A DNA stretch of 64,000 bases, from contig CAWDZA010000015.1 in assembly GCA_963806635.1 (NCBI GenBank), positions 1-64,000 on the forward strand, in the 5' to 3' direction. Numbering within the stretch: the first letter of the stretch is position 1; each line of letters starts with the position of its first letter. Source of the stretch: CAVVEQ01 sp963806635. GTDB taxonomy: Bacteria > Chloroflexota > Anaerolineae > Anaerolineales > Anaerolineaceae. Made by a program: the position numbers and the translations under genes. The notes under the pieces are model-generated. The model saw only the letters and a list, made by a program, of their open reading frames with translations. It did not search any database and was not told the origin of the DNA. Below are positions 27,429 through 35,951 of this stretch, one piece after another.

Positions 27429-28721
27429 ATGAAAAGAATCGCGATCGTTGGCGCAGGGGTGGGGGGGATGGCGGCTGCCTGGGACCTCCGAAAAGCCGGG
27501 CATACGGTGACAATTTACGAAGGATCCGATTCGGTCGGTGGGCTGGCAGGCGGTTTTCGGCTTCCCGGCTGGGATTGGTCGGTGGAAAAATACTATCATC
27601 ACTGGTTCCAGACGGATAAGGATATTCTTGGATTGATTCGCGAGCTGGGCTGGGAAGAAGATGTGATCTTCCCGCGCCCGAAGACGGTGGTGTATACCAA
27701 TGGAAAATTCGCCCCGCTGGATTCCCCGCTGGCTGCGCTCACCTTCCCCGGTTTTAACCTGTTTGATATTGCCCGGTTTGGATTCGCCACCGTATATTTG
27801 CGTTACCTTTCAGGTTGGCGTTCCCTGGAAAAATTCACCGCCGATGAATGGATGCGCAAGGCGTATGGGGATAAGCTCTACGAGCTGCTGTTTGAGCCGC
27901 TCCTGCAGGGGAAGTTCGGCAGCCACTATCAGGAAGTGAACATGGCCTGGTTCTGGGCGCGGCTTAAAACCCGCACCACCCGCCTTGGAACTTTCAGGGG
28001 CGGGTTCCAGGCGTTTGCCGACCGTTTCGCTGACCGTTTGAGGCAGGCGGGTGTGGAAATTCGACTCAACGAGCCGGTGGAAAAGATCGAACCTGGCGTG
28101 GGCGGAAAATTGGAAGTTGTTTCTAATGCCAAGCGGGAGGTTTTTGACCAGGTGTTGGTAACCTCCTCACCAGCGCTGCTGGCTCGCATGGCGCCGGCGC
28201 TGGAGCCTGCCTACCTGCAAGGGTTGCTGGGATTGAAGAGCCTGGGGGCGGTGGTGCTTTGCCTTGCGTTGCGGAAGCCGCTTTCAAAGGATGGATTTTA
28301 TTGGTTCAACCTGCCCAAGAATGCAGGGTTTCCCTTTCTGGCCTTGGTGGAGCATACCAACTTCCTGCCAGCTTCCAATTTTGGGGGGGATATCATCGTT
28401 TATTGCGGTGATTATCTGGAAATAGACCATGAGTATTTCAAATTAACCAAGGATCAGCTTCTGGAGCGATTCCTTCCTGGATTGCGACGGATTGCCCCGG
28501 ATTTTGAACCGGGTTGGGTCAAAGAATCCTGGCTGTGGAAGACAAATTATGCTCAACCAATCCCATTGGTGAACCACTCTCGCAATATTCCTGCACTGAA
28601 AACGCCCTTGCCAGGACTTTATTTCGCCAGCATGAGCCAGGTTTACCCCTGGGACAGGGGTACCAATTTTGCCGTGCAGGTGGCTCGCAAGGCTGCTGCC
28701 TCGATGCTTGCAGATGCTTGA
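27429..28721 (+). CDS. FAD-dependent oxidoreductase (UDP-galactopyranose mutase / protoporphyrinogen oxidase-like)
   Basis: 430 residues. The Rossmann motif GAGVGGMAAAWDLRKAGHTV (residues 8-27) is followed by YEGSDSVGGLAGGF, as in the NAD(P)-binding_8/amine-oxidase family. EKYYHHWFQTD and LLQGKFGSHYQEVNMAWFW fit a group often near polysaccharide genes that resembles UDP-galactopyranose mutase. The C-terminal GLYFASMSQVYPWDRGTNFA holds the second FAD contact. The substrate is unknown. Confidence 0.82.
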   Translation: MKRIAIVGAGVGGMAAAWDLRKAGHTVTIYEGSDSVGGLAGGFRLPGWDWSVEKYYHHWFQTDKDILGLIRELGWEEDVIFPRPKTVVYTNGKFAPLDSPLAALTFPGFNLFDIARFGFATVYLRYLSGWRSLEKFTADEWMRKAYGDKLYELLFEPLLQGKFGSHYQEVNMAWFWARLKTRTTRLGTFRGGFQAFADRFADRLRQAGVEIRLNEPVEKIEPGVGGKLEVVSNAKREVFDQVLVTSSPALLARMAPALEPAYLQGLLGLKSLGAVVLCLALRKPLSKDGFYWFNLPKNAGFPFLALVEHTNFLPASNFGGDIIVYCGDYLEIDHEYFKLTKDQLLERFLPGLRRIAPDFEPGWVKESWLWKTNYAQPIPLVNHSRNIPALKTPLPGLYFASMSQVYPWDRGTNFAVQVARKAAASMLADA

Positions 28722-29117
28722 GGGTTCCTCGGCAGAATTTCGGATTAAGATTCTTTAACATTATTTCGCCATTGCCGGGTTTGTTAGCGTAATACCGTGA
28801 TAATCCCAGGTACTTGTACTAAAAAGTTCAAAAATTCCATTAATTACGGGATTAGACTCTTAATAAACCAAAGTAATCGTAATAACAAAAAATCCTCCAA
28901 AATAGTCCTCCTGCGTGAACCACAGAAAATGACCCTTCGGTTGTCTGAGCATTTTTTCGGAAGGTTAATAATTTATTAACCCATTGAATGAATATTTGGC
29001 GTTTCTGTAAAAATCCGTTCCTCCTTCCCACCGGTGGTGATATCATTCACCGCCGCAGCTACAGGTGGCGTCTGGGTCATCAACGAAAAGAATTGGCATA
29101 ATCGCTTCACACATCCG

Positions 29118-29146
29118 ATTCTTTAACATTTGAAATCTTAAAGAAT
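29118..29146. repeat. Inverted repeat upstream of dnaA with a distant direct copy
   Basis: ATTCTTTAA (29118-29126) and TTAAAGAAT (29138-29146) form a perfect 9-bp inverted repeat with an 11-nt spacer; a third copy in direct orientation lies at 28750-28758. The position, 34 bp upstream of the likely dnaA promoter, fits a regulator site. Confidence 0.6.
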
Positions 29147-29179
29147 ACCTTTTTTTTAGCTGGGCGTAGGGTTTGCGGC

Positions 29180-29208
29180 TTGTTCAGGGAATCACCGTCT
29201 GCTAGAAT
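29180..29208 (+). promoter_or_regulatory. Likely dnaA promoter
   Basis: TTGTTC (29180-29185), 17-nt spacer and TAGAAT (29203-29208). Transcription would start near 29215, leaving a ~135-nt leader. Confidence 0.5.
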
Positions 29209-29350
29209 ATCATCACTCTGGCAGGCATCATCCGCCGGAAAAGCGCCAAAATCGTCCCCAAAATCCATCCTTTATTGCACTGCTCGATCGGATGCAGGAT
29301 GGCACCGCCGTACCTCACGGCAATCGCAGATACCAAAGCGGAGCACAATA

Positions 29351-30682
29351 ATGATGAATTCACAGACTGCATGGGAAGCGACACTCGGCCAGCTCCAAAT
29401 GGAGATGCCCAAGTCTTCGTACGAGACCTGGGTGCGCAACGCTGAGCTTGTTTCCTATGAGATGGATACATTCATCATTGGGGTTCGCAATGCCTTCACC
29501 CGCGATTGGCTGGATAGCCGCCTCAAGAACACAGTCTGCCGCCATCTCTCCGGTTTGATGAATAAACCCCAGGGAGTTAGCTTCATTGTTCACTACGGGG
29601 AAACAGAAGGAATTGGGTTTGATCCAATCAAAGAGGACGTATCTGCCAGGCTGCCAGCAGCGAGGATTACCCCTTCCTTTAATCAGCGATACACATTCGA
29701 AAATTTCGTGGTGGGGGCCTCCAATCGTTTGGCGCACGCCGCATCGCTGGCTGTGGCTGAATCCCCTGCCCAAGCCTACAACCCGCTTTTCCTCTATGGT
29801 GGGGTGGGATTGGGTAAGACCCACCTGCTTTTCGCCATTGGCAATGCAGCACTGCAGAAGGGCTTGCAGGTCTTGTATGTTACTTCCGAGGAATTCACCA
29901 ACGACCTGATCAATTCCATCCGAACCCACACCACGCCTGCCTTCCGCGACCGGTACCGCCGCATGGATGTGCTGCTGATCGATGATATTCAATTCATCGC
30001 GGGCAAGGAATCGACCCAGGAGGAATTTTTCCACACTTTCAATGCGCTGCATGCTGCCAGCAAGCAGATCGTGGTCACATCTGATCGGACGCCGAAAGCC
30101 ATGGTAACGCTGGAGGAGCGCCTGCGTTCGCGCTTCGAGTGGGGGCTGGCTGCCGATATCCAACCCCCGGATTTTGAGACCCGCGTGGCCATTTTGCGAT
30201 CCAAGGCGGATCGCGCAGGGCGCAGCATACCGGCGGATATCCTCGAGATGATCGCCCGCCAGGTGCAATCCAATATTCGCGAGTTGGAAGGTGCGCTCAC
30301 TCGTGTTTTGGCATATTCCGACCTGACCGGGCAGCAGTTGAACATCAACCTGGTGCAAAGCGCACTTTCAGACCTGCTGCCGCAACAATCCGATCTGAAG
30401 CCGTACCAGATCGTTGACGTGGTCGCCAGGAGCTTTGGCACTTCACGCGAGAAACTGACCGGCCGATGCCGCACCGCTGAGATCGCCCTTCCCCGGCAGG
30501 TGGCCATGTATTTGCTGCGGGAAGAAGCCAGTCTGTCGTTCCCACAGATCGGTCAGGAACTGGGCGGGCGGGACCACACAACCGTGATGTATGCATGCGA
30601 GAAGGTGGGTGAGCAAATTGAGACGGACGACGGTTTGCGCCGACGGGTTGTATCGATCCGCGAGAAACTGTACGGAAGGTAA
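29351..30682 (+). CDS. dnaA: Chromosomal replication initiator DnaA
   Basis: 443 residues from ATG 29351 (a second ATG follows at once; GGAG lies 9 nt upstream). Domain I (about 1-80) has AWEATLGQLQMEMPKSSYET. The linker is short. The AAA+ domain III starts with FNQRYTFENFVVGASN, with Walker A GGVGLGKTHLL, Walker B VLLIDDIQFIAGKE and sensor RLRSRFEWGLAADI. Domain IV carries the DNA-binding signature GGRDHTTVMYACEKV. Its neighbours here are an FAD oxidoreductase and RNase J rather than dnaN. Confidence 0.97.
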   Translation: MMNSQTAWEATLGQLQMEMPKSSYETWVRNAELVSYEMDTFIIGVRNAFTRDWLDSRLKNTVCRHLSGLMNKPQGVSFIVHYGETEGIGFDPIKEDVSARLPAARITPSFNQRYTFENFVVGASNRLAHAASLAVAESPAQAYNPLFLYGGVGLGKTHLLFAIGNAALQKGLQVLYVTSEEFTNDLINSIRTHTTPAFRDRYRRMDVLLIDDIQFIAGKESTQEEFFHTFNALHAASKQIVVTSDRTPKAMVTLEERLRSRFEWGLAADIQPPDFETRVAILRSKADRAGRSIPADILEMIARQVQSNIRELEGALTRVLAYSDLTGQQLNINLVQSALSDLLPQQSDLKPYQIVDVVARSFGTSREKLTGRCRTAEIALPRQVAMYLLREEASLSFPQIGQELGGRDHTTVMYACEKVGEQIETDDGLRRRVVSIREKLYGR

Positions 30683-30698
30683 AGAGGATCTACAGGCA

Positions 30699-30707
30699 TG
30701 GTATAAT
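30699..30707 (+). promoter_or_regulatory. Extended -10 promoter for the RNase J gene
   Basis: TGGTATAAT: a perfect TATAAT with the TGn extension; no good -35 is seen. It lies 17 nt after the dnaA stop, and the transcript would pass through the stem-loop at 30758 before reaching the next ATG. Confidence 0.5.
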
Positions 30708-30757
30708 CCTTCAATGAAATTGGTAGAACCCATGCTTGTACGTTAAATTGAATTTGA

Positions 30758-30790
30758 CCTCGGCAGGTTTCCCCGCCGGGGTTTTTATTT
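30758..30790 (+). terminator. Intrinsic terminator / possible attenuator between dnaA and RNase J
   Basis: CCTCGGC / GCCGGGG stem (one G-T pair), 10-nt loop, followed by TTTTTATTTT. It ends 14 nt before the RNase J start codon. Confidence 0.7.
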
Positions 30791-30803
30791 TGAAAGAGGA
30801 AAA

Positions 30804-32441
30804 ATGAAAGAAAAAGCTTTGAAGATCATTCCGCTCGGAGGCCTCGGGGAGGTTGGGCGGAATATGATGATCTATGAATACGACCATCAGATCCTGGTGG
30901 TGGACGCCGGGCTGATGTTCCCGGAAAACGACATGCTCGGGATCGATTACATCATTCCAGATATCACCTACCTGGCGCAGAACCGTGATAAGGTCAAGGC
31001 AGTAGTGATCACCCACGGCCACGAGGACCACATCGGCGCCATCAGCCACCTGCTGGAGGAGATCCCGGCTCCGGTCTACGCCACACCGCTCACCCGCGGG
31101 CTGCTGGAGGCCAAGCTTGCTCGCAAGGGCAGCGGATCTAAATTCTCGCTTAATACCGTCAATGCCGGTGAATCGATAACTGTTGGCGATTTCAAGGTCG
31201 AATTCTTCCATGTGTGCCACTCGATTCCTGACGGTGTGGGCTTGGGAATCACCACGCCGGCTGGTTTGGTGGTGCATTCGGGGGATTACAAGTTTGATCA
31301 CACTCCTGTGGATAACTGGCCTTCCGATTACGCCAAGCTGGCTGAATTCGCCGAGCGCGGTGTGCTGGCGCTGCTGGCCGATTCCACCAACGCCGAGCGC
31401 CCGGGCTGGACTCCCTCCGAACGGGTGGTGGATGCCGCCCTCGACAAGGTTTTCCGCGAAGCGCCGGGGCGGATCATTATCGCCAGCTTTGCCTCGCTCA
31501 TCAGCCGCATCCAGCAGGTTGCCAACGCCGCCCAGCATTACAACCGCAAGCTGGCGCTCATGGGTCCCAGCATGGTGGATAACGTTAAGATCGCCCGCAA
31601 ACTGGGGTACATGGATATCCCTGATGAGCTTTTAGTTGGCATTGATGAAGCACTGGGGATGAAAGCCTCCGAGATCGCCATCATGTGCACCGGTTCACAG
31701 GGCGAGCCAACATCCATTTTGGGCAAGCTTTCGGTTGGTCCTGCCCGTGGATTGGAAGTGCGCGAAGGGGATACGATCGTTCTTTCCTCCCATGCGATCC
31801 CAGGCAATGAGGAAAACGTCTACCGGACCGTGAATCGTCTGCTGGAACGCGGCGCAAATGTGATCTATGAAGCCATTGCCCCTGTCCACGTCTCGGGTCA
31901 TGCGAGCCAGGAGGAGATGAAGCTGCTGCTGCATCTTACCCGGCCAAAATATTTCATTCCCATTCACGGCGAGCTGCGCCACCTTAAACAGCACGCGATC
32001 CTGGGAAACCAGGTGGGCGTGCCAAAAGAGAATATCGCGGTGCTGGAAAATGGAGAATCCATCGTCTTCGAAAATGGGCAGATGCGCAAAGGTGACCGGG
32101 TTACTTCATCCTATGTGTTCGTGGATGGCTCGGGGGTGGGGGATGTGGATCCTGAGGTCATGCGCGAGCGCGCCTTGCTGGCTCAGGATGGAATCGTCAT
32201 TGTGAACATTCATCTCAACCGCTTGAATGGCCGTCTGCAGGAAGACCCGGAGATCATCACCCGCGGGTTCGTCTTGGTTCGGGAAGCCGAACCGCTGATG
32301 GCGGAAGCGCGCCGGTTGATTTCCGCGGCGGTAAAAAACACACGCGGTAATCTGGACCGTGAGCTGCACGAAGTGGTCAGTAATTTCCTCTACAGCGAAA
32401 CACGCCGCAGGCCAATGGTTTTTGTCAACTTAAACAAGTGA
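30804..32441 (+). CDS. rnj: Ribonuclease J
   Basis: 545 residues. 5'-3' exonuclease and endonuclease of RNA decay and maturation. The metallo-beta-lactamase site is complete: THGHEDHIG (His71, His73, Asp75, His76), SIPDGVG with an upstream His, and HSGDYKFDH. The beta-CASP part has ADSTNAERPG, ASLISRIQQ and CTGSQGEPTSIL; then SSHAIPGNEENV, HVSGHASQEE and PIHGELRHL near residue 390. The C-terminal domain follows. AAGAGG lies 7 nt before the ATG. Confidence 0.97.
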   Translation: MKEKALKIIPLGGLGEVGRNMMIYEYDHQILVVDAGLMFPENDMLGIDYIIPDITYLAQNRDKVKAVVITHGHEDHIGAISHLLEEIPAPVYATPLTRGLLEAKLARKGSGSKFSLNTVNAGESITVGDFKVEFFHVCHSIPDGVGLGITTPAGLVVHSGDYKFDHTPVDNWPSDYAKLAEFAERGVLALLADSTNAERPGWTPSERVVDAALDKVFREAPGRIIIASFASLISRIQQVANAAQHYNRKLALMGPSMVDNVKIARKLGYMDIPDELLVGIDEALGMKASEIAIMCTGSQGEPTSILGKLSVGPARGLEVREGDTIVLSSHAIPGNEENVYRTVNRLLERGANVIYEAIAPVHVSGHASQEEMKLLLHLTRPKYFIPIHGELRHLKQHAILGNQVGVPKENIAVLENGESIVFENGQMRKGDRVTSSYVFVDGSGVGDVDPEVMRERALLAQDGIVIVNIHLNRLNGRLQEDPEIITRGFVLVREAEPLMAEARRLISAAVKNTRGNLDRELHEVVSNFLYSETRRRPMVFVNLNK

Positions 32442-32493
32442 GTGGTGTGAAGAATTGTCTATATTGATAAGGTCCAACAATTCCAAATTACAT

Positions 32494-33159
32494 TTAATTC
32501 GGTGCTCGAAATTCTACCAATTCTGAGCAATTTTTCCCGATACAATTTTTTATCAATCCAAATTGAGGTGCATACCAGCGTACAGTTCCATCTTCACATT
32601 CAATCCGGCGGGTTTTAAAAGAACCCAATTTAATGATAGTTGATTCATCATTTATGACCCGACAGGTTGTCTGGCATTGGTTCCAAGATTTGCGCGAATC
32701 AAGAATATCCAATTCGGGAAGGATTATCTTTGATTCACATTTTCCCCCAGAAATCTCACTCATTGATTTGGAACCGATCTCGTTAAGTTCCTTATCGAGA
32801 GTTCCAATATTTACAACCTCAGTTCTTCCATTGGTACAACGAATATAAAGTTTTTCAACCGTAGCATCCGGATTCAATCTTAGGAGAACAGTATTTCCAG
32901 TTTGATCGTCCCCTGAGAATCCTGCGGTGGTAATTACAGTACCATCCGAATATCTCCAGGTGGTCCCATTTTCCATAGGCAGGAAGAAGTTATCACAGGC
33001 ATTCAGAGGTTCGTAAACTTCGGGGGTGGCGGCTTGCACCGTGGAACCTGGCTGTGCAGGAGAAGTGGTTGGTGTAGGCTCCACCGGTGTTCCCGCCTGG
33101 CAGGCAGCCAGGACCAGGACAAGGAAGACCATAAACAATGCGAGATAGTATCGTATCAT
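32494..33159 (-). CDS. Lipoprotein of unknown function
   Basis: 221 residues. Signal peptide with LAAC (Cys20), a Pro/Thr linker, and a beta-rich domain (about 50-221). It starts FFLPMENGTTWRYSDGTVI, a pattern seen in small secreted proteins that measure or bind extracellular material. Six Cys in the mature part may form disulfides. No family recognised with confidence. Confidence 0.7.
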   Translation of the reverse strand: MIRYYLALFMVFLVLVLAACQAGTPVEPTPTTSPAQPGSTVQAATPEVYEPLNACDNFFLPMENGTTWRYSDGTVITTAGFSGDDQTGNTVLLRLNPDATVEKLYIRCTNGRTEVVNIGTLDKELNEIGSKSMSEISGGKCESKIILPELDILDSRKSWNQCQTTCRVINDESTIIKLGSFKTRRIECEDGTVRWYAPQFGLIKNCIGKNCSELVEFRAPN

Positions 33160-33248
33160 TCAGCAATCCCTGGAAAATCGATTTTCAAAATTATAATCCC
33201 GGCGGTCGAATAACCGCCTAAGCGTTATGTGAGAAAGGTCATCAAAAG

Positions 33249-33277
33249 TTGAAATAAACCTATGATATCGTTATAAT
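33249..33277 (+). promoter_or_regulatory. Promoter of the carbohydrate ABC operon
   Basis: TTGAAA (33249-33254), 17-nt spacer, TATAAT (33272-33277). Transcription would begin near 33284, giving a leader of about 220 nt before the binding-protein ATG. Confidence 0.7.
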
Positions 33278-33370
33278 AGATAAGATTCAGAAATAATAAA
33301 TCCTTCACATAACAATATGAAACCTCTACTCGCAATCTGGCTCGTGATATATCATTGACGCCTAATTCAG

Positions 33371-33403
33371 AAAAACCACAGGAGTCCCTGATGGTTTTTT
33401 TAT
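33371..33403 (+). terminator. Terminator-like stem-loop inside the ABC operon leader
   Basis: AAAAACCA / TGGTTTTT stem (8 bp) with a 12-nt loop that can pair further (AGG/CCC), followed by a T-run. It lies between the promoter and the binding-protein gene with no gene before it, so it either ends a short RNA of about 115 nt or acts as an attenuator. Confidence 0.65.
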
Positions 33404-33504
33404 TTCCATGTTTTGATTCGATGGGAGGTGATAGAAGGAAAGAGATAGAAAGTGTTGAGACTGTAGAATGAGTAGTAGATTCACAAACCAATTGGAGGAG
33501 AAAT

Positions 33505-34842
33505 ATGTCTAAAAAAATATTTGGAATGATTGCAGTGGTTATGGTCAGCGCCATGCTCTTCGCAGCTTGCGCCCCCGCTGCGACGCAAGCCCCGGCTGCA
33601 CCCGCGGCCACTGAAGCCCCGGCTGCCCCTGCGGCAACTGAAGCGCCGGCTGCCCCCGCAGCAAAGACACCAGTGGAAGTTTTCTCCTGGTGGACGACCG
33701 GTGGTGAGGCTAATGGCCTTCAAAAACTGATCGATCAATTCAACGCCGCCCATCCGGATGCCGAGGTGATCAACGCCGCCGTTGCTGGTGGTGCAGGCTC
33801 CAATGCGAAGGCTGTGCTCAAGACCCGCATGCTTGGCGGAGATCCCCCCGATTCCTTCCAGGTTCACATGGGTCATGAACTGCTGGATACCTGGGTAAAG
33901 ACCGGTTACATGGAACCCCTGGATGATGTCTACAAGCAGTACGGCTTCAATGATGTGTTCGCCCCCGGTGTTCTGGCAATCGTGTCCGACCAGGGTCATC
34001 CCTATTCTGTTCCCGTGAACATCCACCGCGCCAATGTGCTCTGGTACAACAAGGATGTCTTCGACAAGAATGGAATTAAAGCTGAAGATCTGGCCACATT
34101 TGAAGGCTTCAAGGCTGTCGCTGAAAAACTAAAAGCCGCCGGCATCACCCCGCTTGCACTGGGCGACAACGGCCCCTGGGCTGCGACAAACCTTTTCGAA
34201 ACCGTCCTGATCGGCACCCTGGGCGCTGATAAATATAAGGGTCTGTGGGATTGCACCACCGACTGGAGCGGACCGGAAGTGAAACAGGCCATTGAGAATT
34301 ACAAGATGATGCTTGGCTACATCAATTCAGATCACACCGCGCTTTCCTGGGACCAGGCCAACCAACTCGTCATTGATGGCAAGGCCGCAATGACCGTGAT
34401 GGGTGACTGGGCGAACGGCGATTACACTGCCAAAAACTTCACCGGTTACGGCTGGGCACCTCCTCCTGGAAACAAGGGGATCTTCGATGCCCTTTCCGAT
34501 TCATTCGGTCTGCCCAAGAACACCAAGAATCCTGCCTTGATGAAGGAATTCCTGGGTGTGCTTGGCTCCAAGCAGGGTCAGGAAGATTTCAACATCCTCA
34601 AAGGCTCCATCTGCGCCCGCACGGATTGCGATTACAGCAAATTCAATCCCTACTTGCAGAGCTCGGCTTCTGATTGGAAGACGGACGCAATCGTCCCGTC
34701 TCTTGCTCATGGTGCCGCTGCCTCTGAAGGCTGGTTGACCTCGATCAACGACCTGATGCCGGTCTTCGTCGCCAATGGCGATGTGGCCGCGTTCCAGGCT
34801 GGTTTGGTCCAGGCTGGCAAGGATGCCGGCGTTTGCAAGTAA
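33505..34842 (+). CDS. Carbohydrate ABC transporter substrate-binding lipoprotein
   Basis: 445 residues, family-1 solute-binding protein. Signal with FAAC (Cys21), then three copies of an Ala/Pro/Thr/Glu spacer, then the binding domains. Matches include VFSWWTTGGEANGLQKLIDQ (about 53-72), NIHRANVLWYNKDVFDKNGI, TPLALGDNGPWAATNLFE and GDWANGDYTAKN. Proteins of this type bind glucose-like sugars or oligosaccharides. GGAGGAG precedes the ATG. A strong stem-loop separates it from the permease genes. Confidence 0.92.
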   Translation: MSKKIFGMIAVVMVSAMLFAACAPAATQAPAAPAATEAPAAPAATEAPAAPAAKTPVEVFSWWTTGGEANGLQKLIDQFNAAHPDAEVINAAVAGGAGSNAKAVLKTRMLGGDPPDSFQVHMGHELLDTWVKTGYMEPLDDVYKQYGFNDVFAPGVLAIVSDQGHPYSVPVNIHRANVLWYNKDVFDKNGIKAEDLATFEGFKAVAEKLKAAGITPLALGDNGPWAATNLFETVLIGTLGADKYKGLWDCTTDWSGPEVKQAIENYKMMLGYINSDHTALSWDQANQLVIDGKAAMTVMGDWANGDYTAKNFTGYGWAPPPGNKGIFDALSDSFGLPKNTKNPALMKEFLGVLGSKQGQEDFNILKGSICARTDCDYSKFNPYLQSSASDWKTDAIVPSLAHGAAASEGWLTSINDLMPVFVANGDVAAFQAGLVQAGKDAGVCK

Positions 34843-34875
34843 GCTGGTAATCCGCCTTATCGTTTGAGACTATAA

Positions 34876-34917
34876 TTAACGTGGGGTCGGCCGCAAGACC
34901 ACCCCACGTTAAATTTT
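34876..34917 (+). terminator. Intercistronic stem-loop after the binding-protein gene
   Basis: A perfect 11-bp outer stem (TTAACGTGGGG / CCCCACGTTAA) closing an inner GGTC/GACC-like part, followed by ATTTTTAT. It ends 18 nt before the first permease gene; it likely protects the upstream message and lowers permease expression. Confidence 0.75.
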
Positions 34918-34934
34918 TATCCGGGAGTTCCCTT

Positions 34935-35951
34935 ATGCACTGGCGTCTCAACCGCGACCGGCTGATTGCAATCCTGGTACTGACCCCATCTGTTATTGCT
35001 GTCCTTGTTTTTATTTATGGTTTCATTGCCTGGACGGGCTGGGCATCCACTTTGAATTGGAATGACATGATGCCGATCGCCAAGGGGTCGCTTTTCCCGC
35101 AGACAAACATGGTTCAATTCCAGAATTACATAAGACTTTTCACAACCGATCAGCGCTTTCAGATCGATCTGCGTAACACGGTCGTTTTCACGGTGTTCTT
35201 CATTGGATCCTGCCTGGCGGTGGGGTTGAGCCTGGCGATCTTTCTTGACCAGCGTATTTGGAATGAGGGTTTCTTCCGCTCGATATACCTCTTTCCGATG
35301 GCTGTGTCCTTCATTGTTACCGGTGTAGTTTGGCGCTGGTTATTAAACCCTGGCAGCTCGGGAGCGCCTGTGGGGGTGAATCAGCTTCTGACGAATATCG
35401 GTCTGCCATTTCTGCAATCAAAATGGTATACCGACCCAACCGCGCTTTATTTCACACCCGAATCGCCGGTGGGTCAATTCCTGACCCAAATCGGACTGGG
35501 AGCTGTGACCACGCCGAACTTTGGCATCTCAGTCGCCATGCTCTCGGTTGTACTGGCTGCAGTTTGGCAGATGTCGGGGTACACGATGGCGCTCTACCTG
35601 GCTGGTCTGCGCGGCGTGCCGGATGAGCTGCGCGAAGCCGCCCGCGTGGATGGTGCCACCGAGTTCCAGATCTATCGCCGGGTGATCATGCCGCTGCTGG
35701 CTCCCATCACCCTGAGCGCGGTGATCATCCTTGGGCATATTTCATTAAAAATATTTGACCTGGTATCAGCGATGACAGGGCCTGGACCGGCTTTCGCCAC
35801 GGATGTACCAGCTTACTATATGTTCGATACGGTTTTCCGCGGAAATCATTTTGCCCGCGGGGCGGCCATCGCCATCATTTTGTTGATCAGCGTGGCGGTG
35901 CTTGTGGTTCCCTACCTGGTCAACGCCATGCGGACGGAGGTGCATCGATGA
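34935..35951 (+). CDS. Carbohydrate ABC transporter permease (MalF/UgpA-like)
   Basis: 338 residues from ATG 34935 (GGGAG 8 nt upstream; the ORF's earlier start lies inside the stem-loop and is rejected). Six helices; the EAA loop that docks the ATPase reads DELREAARVDGATEFQIYRRVIMP (about 230-253). A larger outer loop lies between helices 3 and 4 (about 150-200). No ATPase gene is present in the operon; a shared MsmK-type ATPase elsewhere is expected. Confidence 0.92.
   Translation: MHWRLNRDRLIAILVLTPSVIAVLVFIYGFIAWTGWASTLNWNDMMPIAKGSLFPQTNMVQFQNYIRLFTTDQRFQIDLRNTVVFTVFFIGSCLAVGLSLAIFLDQRIWNEGFFRSIYLFPMAVSFIVTGVVWRWLLNPGSSGAPVGVNQLLTNIGLPFLQSKWYTDPTALYFTPESPVGQFLTQIGLGAVTTPNFGISVAMLSVVLAAVWQMSGYTMALYLAGLRGVPDELREAARVDGATEFQIYRRVIMPLLAPITLSAVIILGHISLKIFDLVSAMTGPGPAFATDVPAYYMFDTVFRGNHFARGAAIAIILLISVAVLVVPYLVNAMRTEVHR

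Larger units (their letters stand above)
28722..29350. other. AT-rich leader region upstream of dnaA
   Basis: About 630 bp without a credible gene. It contains an AT-rich patch (28955-28985), a 14-nt direct repeat (GATTCTTTAACATT at 28749 and 29117), an inverted repeat beside the second copy and a promoter. I looked for DnaA boxes (TTATCCACA and one-mismatch forms) and saw none, so I do not call an origin. Confidence 0.5.

Noticed and set aside
28722..29350. Replication origin next to dnaA
   Set aside because: No TTATCCACA-type boxes seen on either strand and no dnaN nearby; only an AT-rich patch remains as support.
29360..30358. Long antisense frame opposite dnaA (and similar ones opposite RNase J at 30711-31538 and the YabE-like gene at 44785-45702)
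   Set aside because: Each is a shadow of a well-supported gene; residue content is atypical and no ribosome site precedes them.
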